Counted from the first letter of the stretch, positions 1-10,175 are shown. The stretch: 64,000 nucleotides of DNA from an uncultured Aquimarina sp. (GCA_947501475.1 CANMWA010000010.1:62001-126000), one strand, 5' to 3'. Translations and numbers: made by a program. Notes: generated by a model not told the origin, from the letters alone.

Positions 1-169
1 TGGTGCTCTAGCTACAAATAGTATCATGATAGGTGATAATTATGAAGCCGACATTTTGGGCGCTGAAGCACTTGGACTAGACACTATTTGTTTTAATTAC
101 CACAAAGAAAAAATACCTGAAAAATACCTTCAAACTTCAGAGTTATTGCAAATAAAAAACTACCTGTAA
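1..169 (+). CDS. HAD-family hydrolase, C-terminal end (YjjG-like nucleotidase)
   Basis: Partial gene cut by the left edge of the window; the frame opens at base 2 and ends with TAA at 167-169, leaving 55 residues. The fragment contains MIGDNYEADILGA, the last conserved HAD block (motif IV), in which the two acidic residues bind the catalytic magnesium. The following GLDTICFNYH resembles the end of YjjG-type pyrimidine nucleotidases, which remove phosphate from nucleoside 5'-monophosphates in the cytoplasm. Superfamily membership is clear from the motif. The YjjG assignment rests on this short tail only and could be another HAD phosphatase. Confidence 0.72.
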   Translation, partial: GALATNSIMIGDNYEADILGAEALGLDTICFNYHKEKIPEKYLQTSELLQIKNYL

Positions 170-318
170 TTAGATTCATTTACAATACGATCAATGATTT
201 CTTTTCTGGATAAAGGAAAAAAACTATATTTCGACGAATAATCTATTTTGAATATAGTACTCTTATTAAAATAAGAGACTTTCATTATAGTTTGGTTTAA
301 TATCATAATATCACACAT

Positions 319-1128
319 ATGTTACGTATTTTATTTTTCGGAATAATTTTGGCTTTCACTTCACAAATTTCAGCTCAAAAGAGTGTAAATGATTACAAAT
401 ATGTAGTAATACCTGAACAATATAGTTTTTTTAAACAAGCTGATAAGTATCAATTAAATTCACTAACCAAGTTTTTGTTTAATAAAAATGGTTTTAAAGC
501 TTTGGTAAGAGGAGAGAATTTCCCTGAGGATCTGACGGCAAATGGCTGTAAAGCATTGCAAGCAGATTTAATAAAAAAATCTGGAGTTTTTACGACAGGC
601 CTTATTGTAGAATTAAAGGATTGTAATGGAAATGTAATTTTTACCTCTCCAGAAGGAAAGAGTAGAGAAAAAGAATTTAAAAAAGCTTTTCAAGAAGCGC
701 TTCGCAATGCTTTTAATGGGGTTACAGCACTTAACTATAGTTATAATGAAAACAGTGATATAGCAGCAGTTGAAGACAAGCCATCAACACCAGAAATAGC
801 AGTTTCACAAAAACCAGTTAATACTGAGAAAATAAAAGAGGAAAAAGATTCTAAAAAAGTAGCATCTGAAAAAGAAACTACATACAAATTGAATGGAGAT
901 AGCTTTATATTCAAGAAATCTGAGTATGGTTTTGAGTTGTTTAAAAAACAAGATAATACCGCAATATCTATAGGTAAAATATTTAAGATGAGTATAGGGG
1001 AAAGTTATTTGCTTAGTGCAGGTGATTATAGTGGAGGAGGATCTTTTGATGCCTATGGCAATTTTGTGCTAGAAAGAATCAACCCAGCAACTAATAATTT
1101 AATTGTTGACGTATTAGCTAGACAATAA
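319..1128 (+). CDS. Secreted protein of unknown function
   Basis: 269 residues with a clear signal peptide (residues 1-19, cleavage near ISA/Q) and no lipobox, so probably periplasmic or exported. Residues about 22-130 form a lysine- and aromatic-rich domain (starting YKYVVIPEQYSFF) of a kind I associate with conserved flavobacterial proteins without known role. Residues 150-185 are a charged Lys/Glu/Pro linker, and 187-269 form a second beta-rich domain starting TYKLNGDSFIF. It is transcribed towards rarA with only 21 bases between the stop codons. I see no catalytic motif and do not assign a function. Confidence 0.8.
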   Translation: MLRILFFGIILAFTSQISAQKSVNDYKYVVIPEQYSFFKQADKYQLNSLTKFLFNKNGFKALVRGENFPEDLTANGCKALQADLIKKSGVFTTGLIVELKDCNGNVIFTSPEGKSREKEFKKAFQEALRNAFNGVTALNYSYNENSDIAAVEDKPSTPEIAVSQKPVNTEKIKEEKDSKKVASEKETTYKLNGDSFIFKKSEYGFELFKKQDNTAISIGKIFKMSIGESYLLSAGDYSGGGSFDAYGNFVLERINPATNNLIVDVLARQ

Positions 1129-1149
1129 ATTAAGGAGTATTTTTTTTGT

Positions 1150-2439
1150 TTAATACCCATATTTTTTACCCCATCTTGATTTAAGAAAAGCCCTGAATGA
1201 ATTTTCACGTTGATTTTCTCCTGGATCATAGAGTTTAGTGTCTTTAATTTCTTGAGGTAAGAATTCTTGTTCTACAAAATTATCCTTATGATTATGTGCG
1301 TATTTATAATCTTCTCCATACCCTAATTCTTTCATTAGCTTGGTTGGGGCATTTCTAATATGTAAAGGAACTGATAAATCTCCCGTTTGTTTTACTAGTT
1401 GTTGCGCTTTATTTATAGCCATATATGAGGCATTGCTTTTTGCAGAGGTAGCCATATACACTGCGCATTGACTTAATATAATGCGAGCTTCAGGATATCC
1501 AATAGTAGTAACAGCCTGAAATGTATTATTTGCCATAATCAGAGCTGTAGGGTTTGCATTTCCGATATCTTCCGAAGCAAGAATAATCATTCGTCTTGCG
1601 ATAAATTTAAGATCTTCGCCTCCTTCAATCATACGAGCAAGCCAATAAACAGCTGCATTGGGATCGCTACCTCTCACAGATTTGATAAATGCAGAAATTA
1701 TGTCATAATGCTGCTCACCAGTTTTATCATATCGTACTGTGTTTTGTTGCACTAGTTTTGTAACTATGTCATTTGTAATTATAATCGGACTTTGCTCTTG
1801 CCCTGAAACAATTAATTCGAAGATGTTTAATAATTTACGAGCGTCACCCCCGCTTAAACGTAATAATGATTCTGTTTCTTTGATCTGTATCTCTTTTGAT
1901 TTTAGATAGGCATCTTCCTGTATAGCTCTTGTAAGTAAGGCTTCTAACTCTGCTTTTCCAAATGGATTTAGTACATATACCTGACAGCGAGAGAGTAGGG
2001 CAGGGATTACTTCAAAACTTGGATTTTCTGTAGTAGCTCCAATAAGCGTTATCCATCCTTTCTCTACAGCTCCTAATAGGGAGTCTTGTTGTGATTTGCT
2101 AAACCGATGAATCTCATCAATAAACAGAATTGGATTTTTGGATGTAAATAAACCCCCACTTTGTTTTGCTTTGTCTATGACTTCCCTTACGTCTTTTACA
2201 CCGCTATTTATGGCGCTAAGTGTATAAAAAGGCCTTTCTGATTCATTTGCAATGATATTAGCCAATGTAGTTTTTCCTACTCCAGGAGGGCCCCATAAGA
2301 TCAATGAAGGGATAATACCTTTTTTGATTTGTTGAGTTAAAGATCCATCATCGCCAACTAAATGTTCTTGACTTAAATATTCTTCTAATGATTTAGGACG
2401 AATTCTTTCTGCTAAAGGTTCATTTGTATTCATAACCAC
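1150..2439 (-). CDS. rarA: Replication-associated recombination protein A (AAA+ ATPase)
   Basis: RarA (MgsA) is a clamp-loader-like AAA+ ATPase that acts at stalled replication forks. The 429-residue length is normal. Walker A GPPGVGKT lies at residues 50-57, Walker B ILFIDEIH at 104-111, sensor 1 GATTENPSF at 134-142, with an arginine-finger candidate at R151. The C-terminal half has the family's tetramerisation region (GGEDLKFIARRMIILASEDIG). The start is uncertain: ATG codons occur at 2439 and 2433. TAAATTTG, a good Bacteroidota -7 box, ends at 2439 on the minus strand, so the second ATG may be used with little or no 5' leader. Confidence 0.95.
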   Translation of the reverse strand: MVMNTNEPLAERIRPKSLEEYLSQEHLVGDDGSLTQQIKKGIIPSLILWGPPGVGKTTLANIIANESERPFYTLSAINSGVKDVREVIDKAKQSGGLFTSKNPILFIDEIHRFSKSQQDSLLGAVEKGWITLIGATTENPSFEVIPALLSRCQVYVLNPFGKAELEALLTRAIQEDAYLKSKEIQIKETESLLRLSGGDARKLLNIFELIVSGQEQSPIIITNDIVTKLVQQNTVRYDKTGEQHYDIISAFIKSVRGSDPNAAVYWLARMIEGGEDLKFIARRMIILASEDIGNANPTALIMANNTFQAVTTIGYPEARIILSQCAVYMATSAKSNASYMAINKAQQLVKQTGDLSVPLHIRNAPTKLMKELGYGEDYKYAHNHKDNFVEQEFLPQEIKDTKLYDPGENQRENSFRAFLKSRWGKKYGY

Positions 2440-2566
2440 AAATTTACAAAGCTTTATAGGATTCTTTAACGAGAAAATGAATAGAAGTGTCTGTATTAAA
2501 CATATAAACCTGTCATTTTTACTGGAATTCGTGTTTTGGAATTTTTTTTGATATATTCTATAACTT

Positions 2567-3313
2567 ATGATAGAAGATCAAAATAGTTTTAAGTTTCATA
2601 CAGGTGTTATAGGATATCCTTTATTATTTGTATTGATTATTTGGATTGTTTTTTGGTTCGAGGTTCGATTTGGTTTTGATTTTAGCCACTTCGGGGTGTA
2701 TCCAAGAGCAATTATTGGATTAAGGGGTATATTATTCTCCCCTTTGATTCATTCAGATATTACACATTTATGGCATAATACGTTACCATTGCTTATATTA
2801 TCTACAGCATTGTTTTATTTTTATCAAAACAATGCATGGAGAGTTTTACTTTTTGGGATTTTTTTCACAGGGCTCTTAACTTGGCTACTAGGTAGGCCAG
2901 CTAATCATATTGGCGCCAGTGGGGTAGTGTATATGCTATTTGGTTTCTTGTTTTTAAAAGGCATTGTTGCTAAGCACTTTAGACTAATTGCGCTATCATT
3001 TGTTGTTGTATTTATTTACGGAAGTTTGGTTTGGTATATATTACCAGTAGACCCTAAAATTTCATGGGAAGGTCACTTATCAGGCTTAATTACAGGTGTA
3101 TTATTAGCTTTTCTTATTAAAAAAGGTGTGGTAAAACCAAAAAGATATATTTGGGAAGCGCCAGATTATGATCCAGAAGAAGATGATTTTTTAAAACATT
3201 TTGATGAAAATGGAAATTTTATAGAACGTTTACCTGAAGAAGATAACACTATCATAGATGATATTGAAATCATTTATGAATTTAAAGAAGCAAAAAAGCC
3301 TGATGAAGAATAG
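2567..3313 (+). CDS. Rhomboid family intramembrane serine protease
   Basis: Polytopic inner-membrane protease that cuts substrates within or next to their transmembrane helix. The catalytic dyad is visible: Ser118 in HIGASG (residues 114-119) and His170 in WEGHLSG. An HLWHN motif (67-71) matches the conserved loop before TM2. At least six hydrophobic helices lie between residues 14 and 185. Residues 190-248 are a highly acidic cytoplasmic tail (EEDDFL, EEDNTIIDDIE). It is divergent from rarA, and its 3' end faces rlmB at 19 bases. The substrate cannot be told from sequence. Confidence 0.92.
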   Translation: MIEDQNSFKFHTGVIGYPLLFVLIIWIVFWFEVRFGFDFSHFGVYPRAIIGLRGILFSPLIHSDITHLWHNTLPLLILSTALFYFYQNNAWRVLLFGIFFTGLLTWLLGRPANHIGASGVVYMLFGFLFLKGIVAKHFRLIALSFVVVFIYGSLVWYILPVDPKISWEGHLSGLITGVLLAFLIKKGVVKPKRYIWEAPDYDPEEDDFLKHFDENGNFIERLPEEDNTIIDDIEIIYEFKEAKKPDEE

Positions 3314-3332
3314 GTTTTTTTGGTGAGGGTTC

Positions 3333-4067
3333 TTATAATCGTTGTCTAATGACTTCATATAAAAATACACCGCAAGCAACAGAAACATTTAGCGATCCTA
3401 TTTCTCCTTGCATCGGTAGTTTTGCTTGTTGATCTACCAGCTTTAATACTGATGGCGATATGCCTTTGCCTTCACTACCCATAATAATTGCAGAAGGAAT
3501 AGTGAGATCTGCATCATATATTGGTTGCGAAGCTTTCTCGGTAGCTGCCACAATTTGTACACCAGAACCTTGCAGGTAAAACATAGCGTCTTTAATGTGA
3601 TCTACTTTACAAATAGGTATTTTAAACACTGCCCCAGCCGAAGTTTTTATTGTATCTGCATTTACAGGGGCTCCTCCTTTTTTTTGTATAATGATACCGT
3701 GTACTCCTGTACATTCTGCTGTTCTAATGATTGCACCAAAATTACGCACATCAGACAATTGATCTAGAATCAAAAATAAGGGAGTCTCGCCAGATTCTAT
3801 AACTTGCATAACGAGATTTTCTAAATCATAATAATCGATAGGGGAGATGTATCCTACTACACCTTGATGATTTTTTCGAGTTAAGCGGTTTAGTTTTTCT
3901 ATAGGAACATATGTATAGGTAATGTTGTTGTGTTTTACTAACCCCATTAATTCTTTGGATATATCCCCTTGTAAGCCTTTTTGAATAAAAAGCTTATCAA
4001 TAGTTTTGCCTGCTGTTATAGCTTCTATTATTGCACGTGTGCCAAAAACTAAAGACTCTTCTTTCAT
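3333..4067 (-). CDS. rlmB: 23S rRNA 2'-O-ribose methyltransferase of the TrmH/SpoU family
   Basis: 244-residue SPOUT-class methyltransferase, probably modifying guanosine 2251 in the P loop of 23S rRNA using S-adenosylmethionine. Residues 5-75 form the substrate-binding N-terminal domain. The knotted catalytic domain has motif 1 NFGAIIRTAEC (109-119), motif 2 IMGSEGKGIS (195-204) and motif 3 IGSLNVSVACG (223-233). Length and the two-domain layout fit RlmB; a related TrmH-family enzyme with another target nucleotide is the main alternative. Monocistronic, convergent with the rhomboid gene. Confidence 0.9.
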   Translation of the reverse strand: MKEESLVFGTRAIIEAITAGKTIDKLFIQKGLQGDISKELMGLVKHNNITYTYVPIEKLNRLTRKNHQGVVGYISPIDYYDLENLVMQVIESGETPLFLILDQLSDVRNFGAIIRTAECTGVHGIIIQKKGGAPVNADTIKTSAGAVFKIPICKVDHIKDAMFYLQGSGVQIVAATEKASQPIYDADLTIPSAIIMGSEGKGISPSVLKLVDQQAKLPMQGEIGSLNVSVACGVFLYEVIRQRL

Positions 4068-4210
4068 CTGTTTTATTATTCTTTTTTAAATGATCAGATA
4101 GATTTCTCAGAATAATTATTCTAATGCATATTGTAAATGCTAATTACTGCTCATTTTATGTGGTCAAAGATAGTATAATAGGGTGTAGTTGTTTATGATA
4201 TTTGTAAAAA

Positions 4211-4239
4211 AAATAGGCTATCCATTGGATAGCCTATTT
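4211..4239 (-). terminator. Terminator of the first SusCD operon
   Basis: A 13-base-pair perfect stem (AAATAGGCTATCC paired across a three-base loop) lies 26 bases after the stop of the last gene of the operon. Read on the minus strand it runs into a T-rich tract, as expected for an intrinsic terminator. Confidence 0.88.
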
Positions 4240-4265
4240 TGATAATTATTTTATTACTTTGAAAA

Positions 4266-5477
4266 TTATGGAGCAGGTTGAACCGCAATATAATTTTCTT
4301 TTGATAATAATACTATATCAGTAAGATCACCAGTACTAGGCGGGTTAGTTACAGTAATATCTCCAACTAAGAATGTACCGTATACATCTACAACTCTAGG
4401 ATCATCTTCAGTTCCTATGTCTCTAGTTAACTTGTATACATATATCTGATCTTTTAATAATTGGGCTGTAGTAAGTTGAGCACCACCATCAAAATCTATC
4501 TTAGCTTGTTCTACATCGTTATATTTTCCGTATTCATCTGCACCTGTTACACCAAGTAGAACAAATTGAACATTAGGAGTTGTATCATCTGTAGCTTTTA
4601 TACCTTGTGGAGCTTCAAAAACAAGATCTCCTTTATCATCACCATCGATAAAAGTACCACCAGTAGATAAATCCAATTTATTTCTTGTGATATCACTACT
4701 TATAGTACCACTTGCACCGCCTCCAAATGGCTGTGGTACAATACGCACAGAAGTTTTGATTGTATCAGTAAGTACACCACTTCTTACTACAAAAGTATAG
4801 TTTAATGTATCACCTTTTGCAAAGCCAGCATATTCTGCTGCATCTGCAAAATTTATTGAATCTTTTTCTATCTCAAAACCAGTTAATGGTACTTCAGCAC
4901 CAGTTTTGTTAAGCCTTCGAGTCACAGAGATTTCATCAATGATATCTTCTCTTAATGTAAAAGTTTCATACTTTAATACATTAGAAGTTGCTGTATCGTT
5001 AAACTTAAGAGCAGGTACTTCTTGAGTAAAACTAATTGCATTAACTACATCTAGTGTACCATTTGCAGAGGCACTAGATAAATTACCGCCCGAAATAGCA
5101 TAAACCATTTCTATATCAATACTTCCTGTTGGAGAAGTTACTCCTTCTTCATCAGTTGGAAACGCAAAAGCTCCAGCTGTTTGCGTAAGTGCTGATGAAT
5201 TAAAAGTGGCTGTATTGCCAGAGACAGTCGCATCTCCTTGTTTAGTAGCTCCAGTACCGTCAAAGACTTCAACACCAGTAATACTAACACCTTCGTTAGA
5301 CTCTAATGATATGCTTAAATCAGAATTTACATCAAATAAACTTATTTGAGTATCTGTCAACGCTACCTTTGTTCCACCGGCACTTGAACCGGTGGCTCCA
5401 TTCACATCGTCATCAGAACAAGATGCTACCGAGACAATTAGTGAAGTGATAAATATGCTTCTTATTAATGTTTTCAT
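4266..5477 (-). CDS. Lipoprotein of a SusCD operon, function unknown
   Basis: 403 residues. Lipoprotein signal peptide with lipobox ending at Cys20 (SVASC), followed by SDDD, a typical start for outer-membrane surface lipoproteins of this phylum. The rest is rich in Thr, Ser, Gly and beta-type sequence, with no catalytic motif I recognise. It is the third and last gene after a SusC/SusD pair (62 bases after the SusD stop) and precedes a strong terminator, so it is probably an accessory ligand-binding lipoprotein of that transporter. This role is inferred from position. Confidence 0.85.
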   Translation of the reverse strand: MKTLIRSIFITSLIVSVASCSDDDVNGATGSSAGGTKVALTDTQISLFDVNSDLSISLESNEGVSITGVEVFDGTGATKQGDATVSGNTATFNSSALTQTAGAFAFPTDEEGVTSPTGSIDIEMVYAISGGNLSSASANGTLDVVNAISFTQEVPALKFNDTATSNVLKYETFTLREDIIDEISVTRRLNKTGAEVPLTGFEIEKDSINFADAAEYAGFAKGDTLNYTFVVRSGVLTDTIKTSVRIVPQPFGGGASGTISSDITRNKLDLSTGGTFIDGDDKGDLVFEAPQGIKATDDTTPNVQFVLLGVTGADEYGKYNDVEQAKIDFDGGAQLTTAQLLKDQIYVYKLTRDIGTEDDPRVVDVYGTFLVGDITVTNPPSTGDLTDIVLLSKENYIAVQPAP

Positions 5478-5539
5478 TTATCTTATTTTTTTAAATAAAG
5501 TAGTATAAAACGTACTTTTAATTATTGTATTCAAATTTT

Positions 5540-6937
5540 TTATTCGAAAGCCCAACTTCCAGAACTTAATAGGTTACCACCTTTTCTGGCAACAGCTTCT
5601 TCATAAGAATCTGGATTAGCAACTCTTTCAGAAATTGGATATAAGAATAGTCTTGGAATCGCACCTCCTGGATTTAATCCATTATCTCCATCTTTATTTG
5701 GAGTTAAAGTTGGGAACCCAGTTCTTCTATAATCATTCCATACTTCAATTGGTGCATTACCATATAAAGATTTGTACTTTTCATTAATAATAGTTTCTAT
5801 CTGAGCTTCAGAAGTACCACTTAATGATATTCCAGCATTATAAGCAACTATATCTTGAGCGTCAACTCCTACATATTCCATGTTTGCTTGTATACCAGCT
5901 TTTAACGCAGTTTCAGCATCAGCTGCAGTACCACCAGATCTTACTATTGCTTCAGCTTCGATAAATTTTTGCTCAGCATAAGTAATCAATAAACCAGGAG
6001 AATCTAATTGTGCCCAAAACAAATCTGTATTATCACCTTCGAAATATAGGTTGTCAGACCCATTGGCAACCATAAAAATTGGTTTTCTTGGATCACCACT
6101 CATTACACTAGCAAATTGCTTATCGATGATCATGGTATTAGGTCTGTCTTGTCCAAATTGAGCTAAAGGATTACCTCCATTTAACGAATTTTCAAAATTG
6201 AATACAGCTTGATCACCATTGCTACCCATAGCGCCTGCAATAGCTGCTAATGCTTTTTGAGCAGCTTGAGGATCTCTTTTTGTTAATTGGATATAATGAC
6301 GTGCTTTTAAAGCATTTGCTACTTTGATCCATTGTTTATTAGTAAGTGTCACAAGACTTCCTTGAACAGCACCTATTGGATCTTCAGCAGTAAGATCAGC
6401 AATAGCTTCATCTAATAACCTGAAGATATCAGCATACAGAGCTTCTTGTCGATCATACTTAGGAAATAAATTATCATTTCCTTGAATTGCTTCAGAAAAA
6501 GGAGCATCTCCCCAACAGTTTGTAATCGCACCTATGTTTACTGCTAAATATATTTTAGCAACACCACGGGTGTTAACTCCTTCTGTATCAGAAGTTCTAC
6601 CTATAATATCAATACAATCTCTTAAAGACCCTGTATATAAACCAGTGTTCCAGAAGTTATCAATGTCATTTTCTGTAATTACATAACTAGTATATGCTAC
6701 CTGTTGTGCATCAAAACCAGTCCATTGTTGTGTAATGATCCCAGATAATCTACCTAATCCAGCTATAAGATTTCTATGCGATTGGATTTGCATAATTGGC
6801 ATGATAGCAAGAGCGGGAACATTATCACCACTTGGTCTTGTTGGATCACCATTTGTATCACCATATTCACATGATACAGTCATCAAAGCTGCCATCACGA
6901 AAATAAAGAACTTATTTATTTTATATATTCTTTTCAT
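5540..6937 (-). CDS. SusD/RagB family outer-membrane lipoprotein (SusD-like_2 type)
   Basis: SusD proteins are the lipoprotein lids over SusC channels and bind the substrate outside the cell. This copy is 465 residues long, with lipobox Cys23 (MTVSC) followed by EYGDTNGDPTRPS. It has the family's helical repeat region, with GDAPFSEAIQG and a C-terminal RLFLYPISERVANPDSY block that resembles the RFPYP ending of SusD-like_2 members. The start lies 11 bases after the SusC stop, so the two are co-transcribed and probably co-translated. The ligand is unknown; no glycosidase or peptidase gene is nearby. Confidence 0.93.
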   Translation of the reverse strand: MKRIYKINKFFIFVMAALMTVSCEYGDTNGDPTRPSGDNVPALAIMPIMQIQSHRNLIAGLGRLSGIITQQWTGFDAQQVAYTSYVITENDIDNFWNTGLYTGSLRDCIDIIGRTSDTEGVNTRGVAKIYLAVNIGAITNCWGDAPFSEAIQGNDNLFPKYDRQEALYADIFRLLDEAIADLTAEDPIGAVQGSLVTLTNKQWIKVANALKARHYIQLTKRDPQAAQKALAAIAGAMGSNGDQAVFNFENSLNGGNPLAQFGQDRPNTMIIDKQFASVMSGDPRKPIFMVANGSDNLYFEGDNTDLFWAQLDSPGLLITYAEQKFIEAEAIVRSGGTAADAETALKAGIQANMEYVGVDAQDIVAYNAGISLSGTSEAQIETIINEKYKSLYGNAPIEVWNDYRRTGFPTLTPNKDGDNGLNPGGAIPRLFLYPISERVANPDSYEEAVARKGGNLLSSGSWAFE

Positions 6938-6948
6938 TTTTACTCTAT

Positions 6949-9900
6949 TTAAAAGTTAAGTTTAAGTGAAACGGCATAACTTCTTGTATTAGGTTGGTTG
7001 AAATATTCTAAACCAATACCATTAGAATTACCAGTCAAATTTGTTTCTGGATCAACACCAGGATAATCTGTATCTAGCCATAAGTTTCTTCCTGAGAAAG
7101 TTATAGATCCAGAAGAGATCGCTGTACCACTTAAAAGCTTATCACCAAAGTTATAGGATAGAGAAGCTTCTCTTAAACGTACCCATGAAGCATCATATAC
7201 GTTATCTTCAGCAACACCACCAAATCCGTAACGCACCCATCTATTGGCACCTAATCCTGCTGCATTATCTGCAAGAGCTACAGCTTGAGTATTTGGCTGA
7301 CCCGTAGAAGCTACAACACCATCAAATACAAAATCTGTAATTTCTCTTTGATCAGCAGTGTTTTGGGCAACACCGAAATATTCAATAATTCCACAAGTAC
7401 CACACCATACATCACCACCTTTTCTTACATCAAATAAGAATCCAAGTGTTAGGTTTTTATATGAGAAACTATTTTTAATACCTGCTTGCCAATCTGGAAT
7501 TGGATCTCCAATCACACCAGATGTGTTATCAAGTAGAGGGAAACCATCATCACCAATTAAAATATTCCCGCTATCGTCTCTTTGGTATTTGTTTCCAAAT
7601 ATGGCACCATAAGATTCTCCTGGTAATACTCTAGAAGAAGTAGATGTAAATCCATTTAAGGTGAAAGATTCAACATCAGGAGCAAGTTCTACTACTTTAG
7701 ACTCATACGCTGTCCAGTTAATATCTATATTCCATGAGAAATCATCAGTACGTATTGGAACAAAGTTTACTGCAAGCTCAATACCATTATTTTCAATTTT
7801 ACCAGCATTAATAAACCTACTTGTAAATCCAGCACTAGGAGCAGTATCAACATTAAGCACTTGGTCTACTGTTTCTTTATCATAATAAGTAACATCTATC
7901 CCTATTCTAGAGTTTAAGAATTTTAACTCAGCACCAACTTCAATTTCAGTAGTTTCCTCTGGAGTAACTGTATTACTACCAGCAACAATAGATCTTTCAA
8001 ATGCTACTGTTTGGAATAATGGGAATGAATTTGCAGTAATAAATCCATCACCAGCAGCAACACCAGCATTATAAAAAGTACTAGTCGCTTGGATAGGAGC
8101 ATCATTACCAGTTCTACCATAAGAAGCTCTTAATTTTGCGTAATTTAAAATGTCGCTTTCAAAAAGTTCACTTGCAACAAAACTACCACCAACACTATAT
8201 GATAAGAAATCATTATCGTCTATTGGTAATGTAGAAGACCAGTCATTTCTGGCTCTTGCTGTTAAGAAAAGCGTTTCATTATAACCAAATTTAAGTTCTC
8301 CGAAAACTGCGTTTGTCTTTTTTTGATTTACTCCGTTAGTAGTAATTTGCGTTGCAGAGTTTGAAACATCAAAGAATCCTGGGATAGTAAGACCATCTGC
8401 TTGTACCGTTCTTCTTAAGAAGTCATTCCTGTAGTTTTCATAACCAACTAAACCACTAATATTTATTTTATCAGAAAAATCTTTGTTAAATAAAGCTAAG
8501 AAGTTAGTCGTAATATCTTCGTTATAGAAGTTATTGTCTATTACTCTACCTTGACGTTGAGTAGCAGAATTGATATCAAAAGCTGCTTTTCTAACATCAC
8601 TATATCTATCATAAGAGTATCTACCTTGAAGTGTTAACCAATCGATTGGTCGGTACTCAAATGATAAACGACCTGTAAATCTGTTTACATCATCTGTTGC
8701 AGGATTTTTTGCAACTGTCCAATATGGGTTATCATAGATACCAGCTCTATAACTTCTTTGTGTTCCATCAGCAAGTTCAAAAACATCTCTATTTCTAGCA
8801 GCTTGTCTACCTGTTAGTCCATTACCATTATCAAAAGTAGGAGTAGATCTTAATAAACCTAGCATAATACCAGAAATGTTTGATCCTCTTTGTACTCTAA
8901 TACCTCCTGAATTCACAAAAGATCCACTTGCAGATATTTCAAATTTTTCTGATAGGTCTGCAGTAATATCTGCTCTAAATGATTTTTTACCAAATTCTTC
9001 AGTAGGTGCTACACCTGTCTGATCTAATTTACCAGCAGATAAGTAATATCTTACACTTTCTGTACCACCTCTAACAGATACATTAAGATCTGTTAATAAT
9101 CCTTTTACGAAGAAATCATAGTGATCATAAGATTCAGCTGCTCTTCCATTTCCTTCACCAGCAGGAACCAATGCTCCAAATCTGTGGTAAGGATAAGATG
9201 TGTCTCCATCATATTCAAGATCAGAGATTCTTGGACCCCAACTAAAACCTTCTCCAGTTTCTGGACCTCTATATCCACCATTTCTACCTTGAGCAAATTC
9301 TCTTTGTAGTTCTGGTCCTTGAGTAATCTCACTTAATTGCACTGTAGAGTTAATACTTACAGATGGAGCTCCAGTTCTACCTTTTTTAGTTGTAATGATT
9401 ACAACCCCATTTGCAGCACGTAAACCATATAATGTTTGTGCGGCAATACCTTTAAGAATTGAAATACTTTCGATGTCATTTTGGTTAATGTCAATAGCTC
9501 TGTTAGAGTTATCTACACCATTGGTTCTGTTTCCAACTCCTGCACCACCATTACCGTTGGTTGAGTTATCAATTGGTACACCATCTACAATAAATAAAGG
9601 AGAATTGTTTCTTAAGATAGTTGTGTTACCACGAATTCTTATGTTTGCCGAAGCACCAACAGAACCCGAAGATGTAACTACTGATACACCAGGAGCTTTT
9701 GCAGATAATGAACTTACTACATTTACTTCCCCAGTATTCTCAATTTCGTCATCTGTTACTGTAGCAATCGCATAACTTAAAGATTTTGGTTTTGCCTTAA
9801 CCCCCTGTGCAGTTACAACAACTTCTTCTAATTCTGAAGCAGATGCAACTAATTGGGCATTGATAGAATCTCCATCTCCGACAACTACGTCTTTAGTTTG

Positions 9901-10134
9901 AAAGCCTACATAACTAAATGATAGTACTGCTCCTCGATTTGCTTGAATGGTATAGTTACCATCAAAATCAGTTTGCGTACCACTTGCTGTATTTTTTACA
10001 ACAACATTAACTCCAGGAAGAGGTAACCCTTTATCATCGGTTACAGTTCCTGAAATCGTTTTTTCTTGTGCAAAAGTTAATTGCACAACAAACGCTAGCA
10101 ATAGCGTTAAAATTCCACTAAACTTTGTTCTCAT
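6949..10134 (-). CDS. SusC/RagA family TonB-dependent outer-membrane transporter
   Basis: 1061 residues. Signal peptide 1-22 (VQLTFA/Q), carboxypeptidase-like regulatory domain at about 25-95 (GLPLPGVNVVVKNTASG), TonB-box-like LEEVVVTAQG at 102-111, then the plug with IRGN and LFIVDGVPIDN (about 165-190) and the SusC hallmark ISILKG..AQTLYG, followed by a long beta-barrel ending in an aromatic residue (SLKLNF). It imports a ligand held by the SusD partner using TonB energy. It starts a three-gene operon with SusD and a lipoprotein. The N-terminal 110 residues closely resemble the second SusC of this window, which suggests relation by duplication. Confidence 0.96.
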   Translation of the reverse strand: MRTKFSGILTLLLAFVVQLTFAQEKTISGTVTDDKGLPLPGVNVVVKNTASGTQTDFDGNYTIQANRGAVLSFSYVGFQTKDVVVGDGDSINAQLVASASELEEVVVTAQGVKAKPKSLSYAIATVTDDEIENTGEVNVVSSLSAKAPGVSVVTSSGSVGASANIRIRGNTTILRNNSPLFIVDGVPIDNSTNGNGGAGVGNRTNGVDNSNRAIDINQNDIESISILKGIAAQTLYGLRAANGVVIITTKKGRTGAPSVSINSTVQLSEITQGPELQREFAQGRNGGYRGPETGEGFSWGPRISDLEYDGDTSYPYHRFGALVPAGEGNGRAAESYDHYDFFVKGLLTDLNVSVRGGTESVRYYLSAGKLDQTGVAPTEEFGKKSFRADITADLSEKFEISASGSFVNSGGIRVQRGSNISGIMLGLLRSTPTFDNGNGLTGRQAARNRDVFELADGTQRSYRAGIYDNPYWTVAKNPATDDVNRFTGRLSFEYRPIDWLTLQGRYSYDRYSDVRKAAFDINSATQRQGRVIDNNFYNEDITTNFLALFNKDFSDKINISGLVGYENYRNDFLRRTVQADGLTIPGFFDVSNSATQITTNGVNQKKTNAVFGELKFGYNETLFLTARARNDWSSTLPIDDNDFLSYSVGGSFVASELFESDILNYAKLRASYGRTGNDAPIQATSTFYNAGVAAGDGFITANSFPLFQTVAFERSIVAGSNTVTPEETTEIEVGAELKFLNSRIGIDVTYYDKETVDQVLNVDTAPSAGFTSRFINAGKIENNGIELAVNFVPIRTDDFSWNIDINWTAYESKVVELAPDVESFTLNGFTSTSSRVLPGESYGAIFGNKYQRDDSGNILIGDDGFPLLDNTSGVIGDPIPDWQAGIKNSFSYKNLTLGFLFDVRKGGDVWCGTCGIIEYFGVAQNTADQREITDFVFDGVVASTGQPNTQAVALADNAAGLGANRWVRYGFGGVAEDNVYDASWVRLREASLSYNFGDKLLSGTAISSGSITFSGRNLWLDTDYPGVDPETNLTGNSNGIGLEYFNQPNTRSYAVSLKLNF

Positions 10135-10154
10135 TTTACAATTTATTTGAATTA

Positions 10155-10175
10155 GCCAGTTCCAAAAATCATAAT
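10155..10175 (-). promoter_or_regulatory. Conserved susC leader element, copy 1
   Basis: A 21-base segment, 20 bases upstream of the susC start, that recurs with two mismatches before the other susC gene (16593-16613). The common plus-strand core is CAAAAATCATAAT preceded by GCCARTTY. On the minus strand it contains GATTTTTG, one base from the Bacteroidota -7 consensus TAnnTTTG, so it may be the promoter core plus transcript start. A regulator or small-RNA target site is the alternative. Confidence 0.5.

Noticed and set aside
9395..9775. 126-codon plus-strand open frame opposite the first susC
   Set aside because: Fully antisense to the conserved plug of SusC, no start context and no family resemblance.
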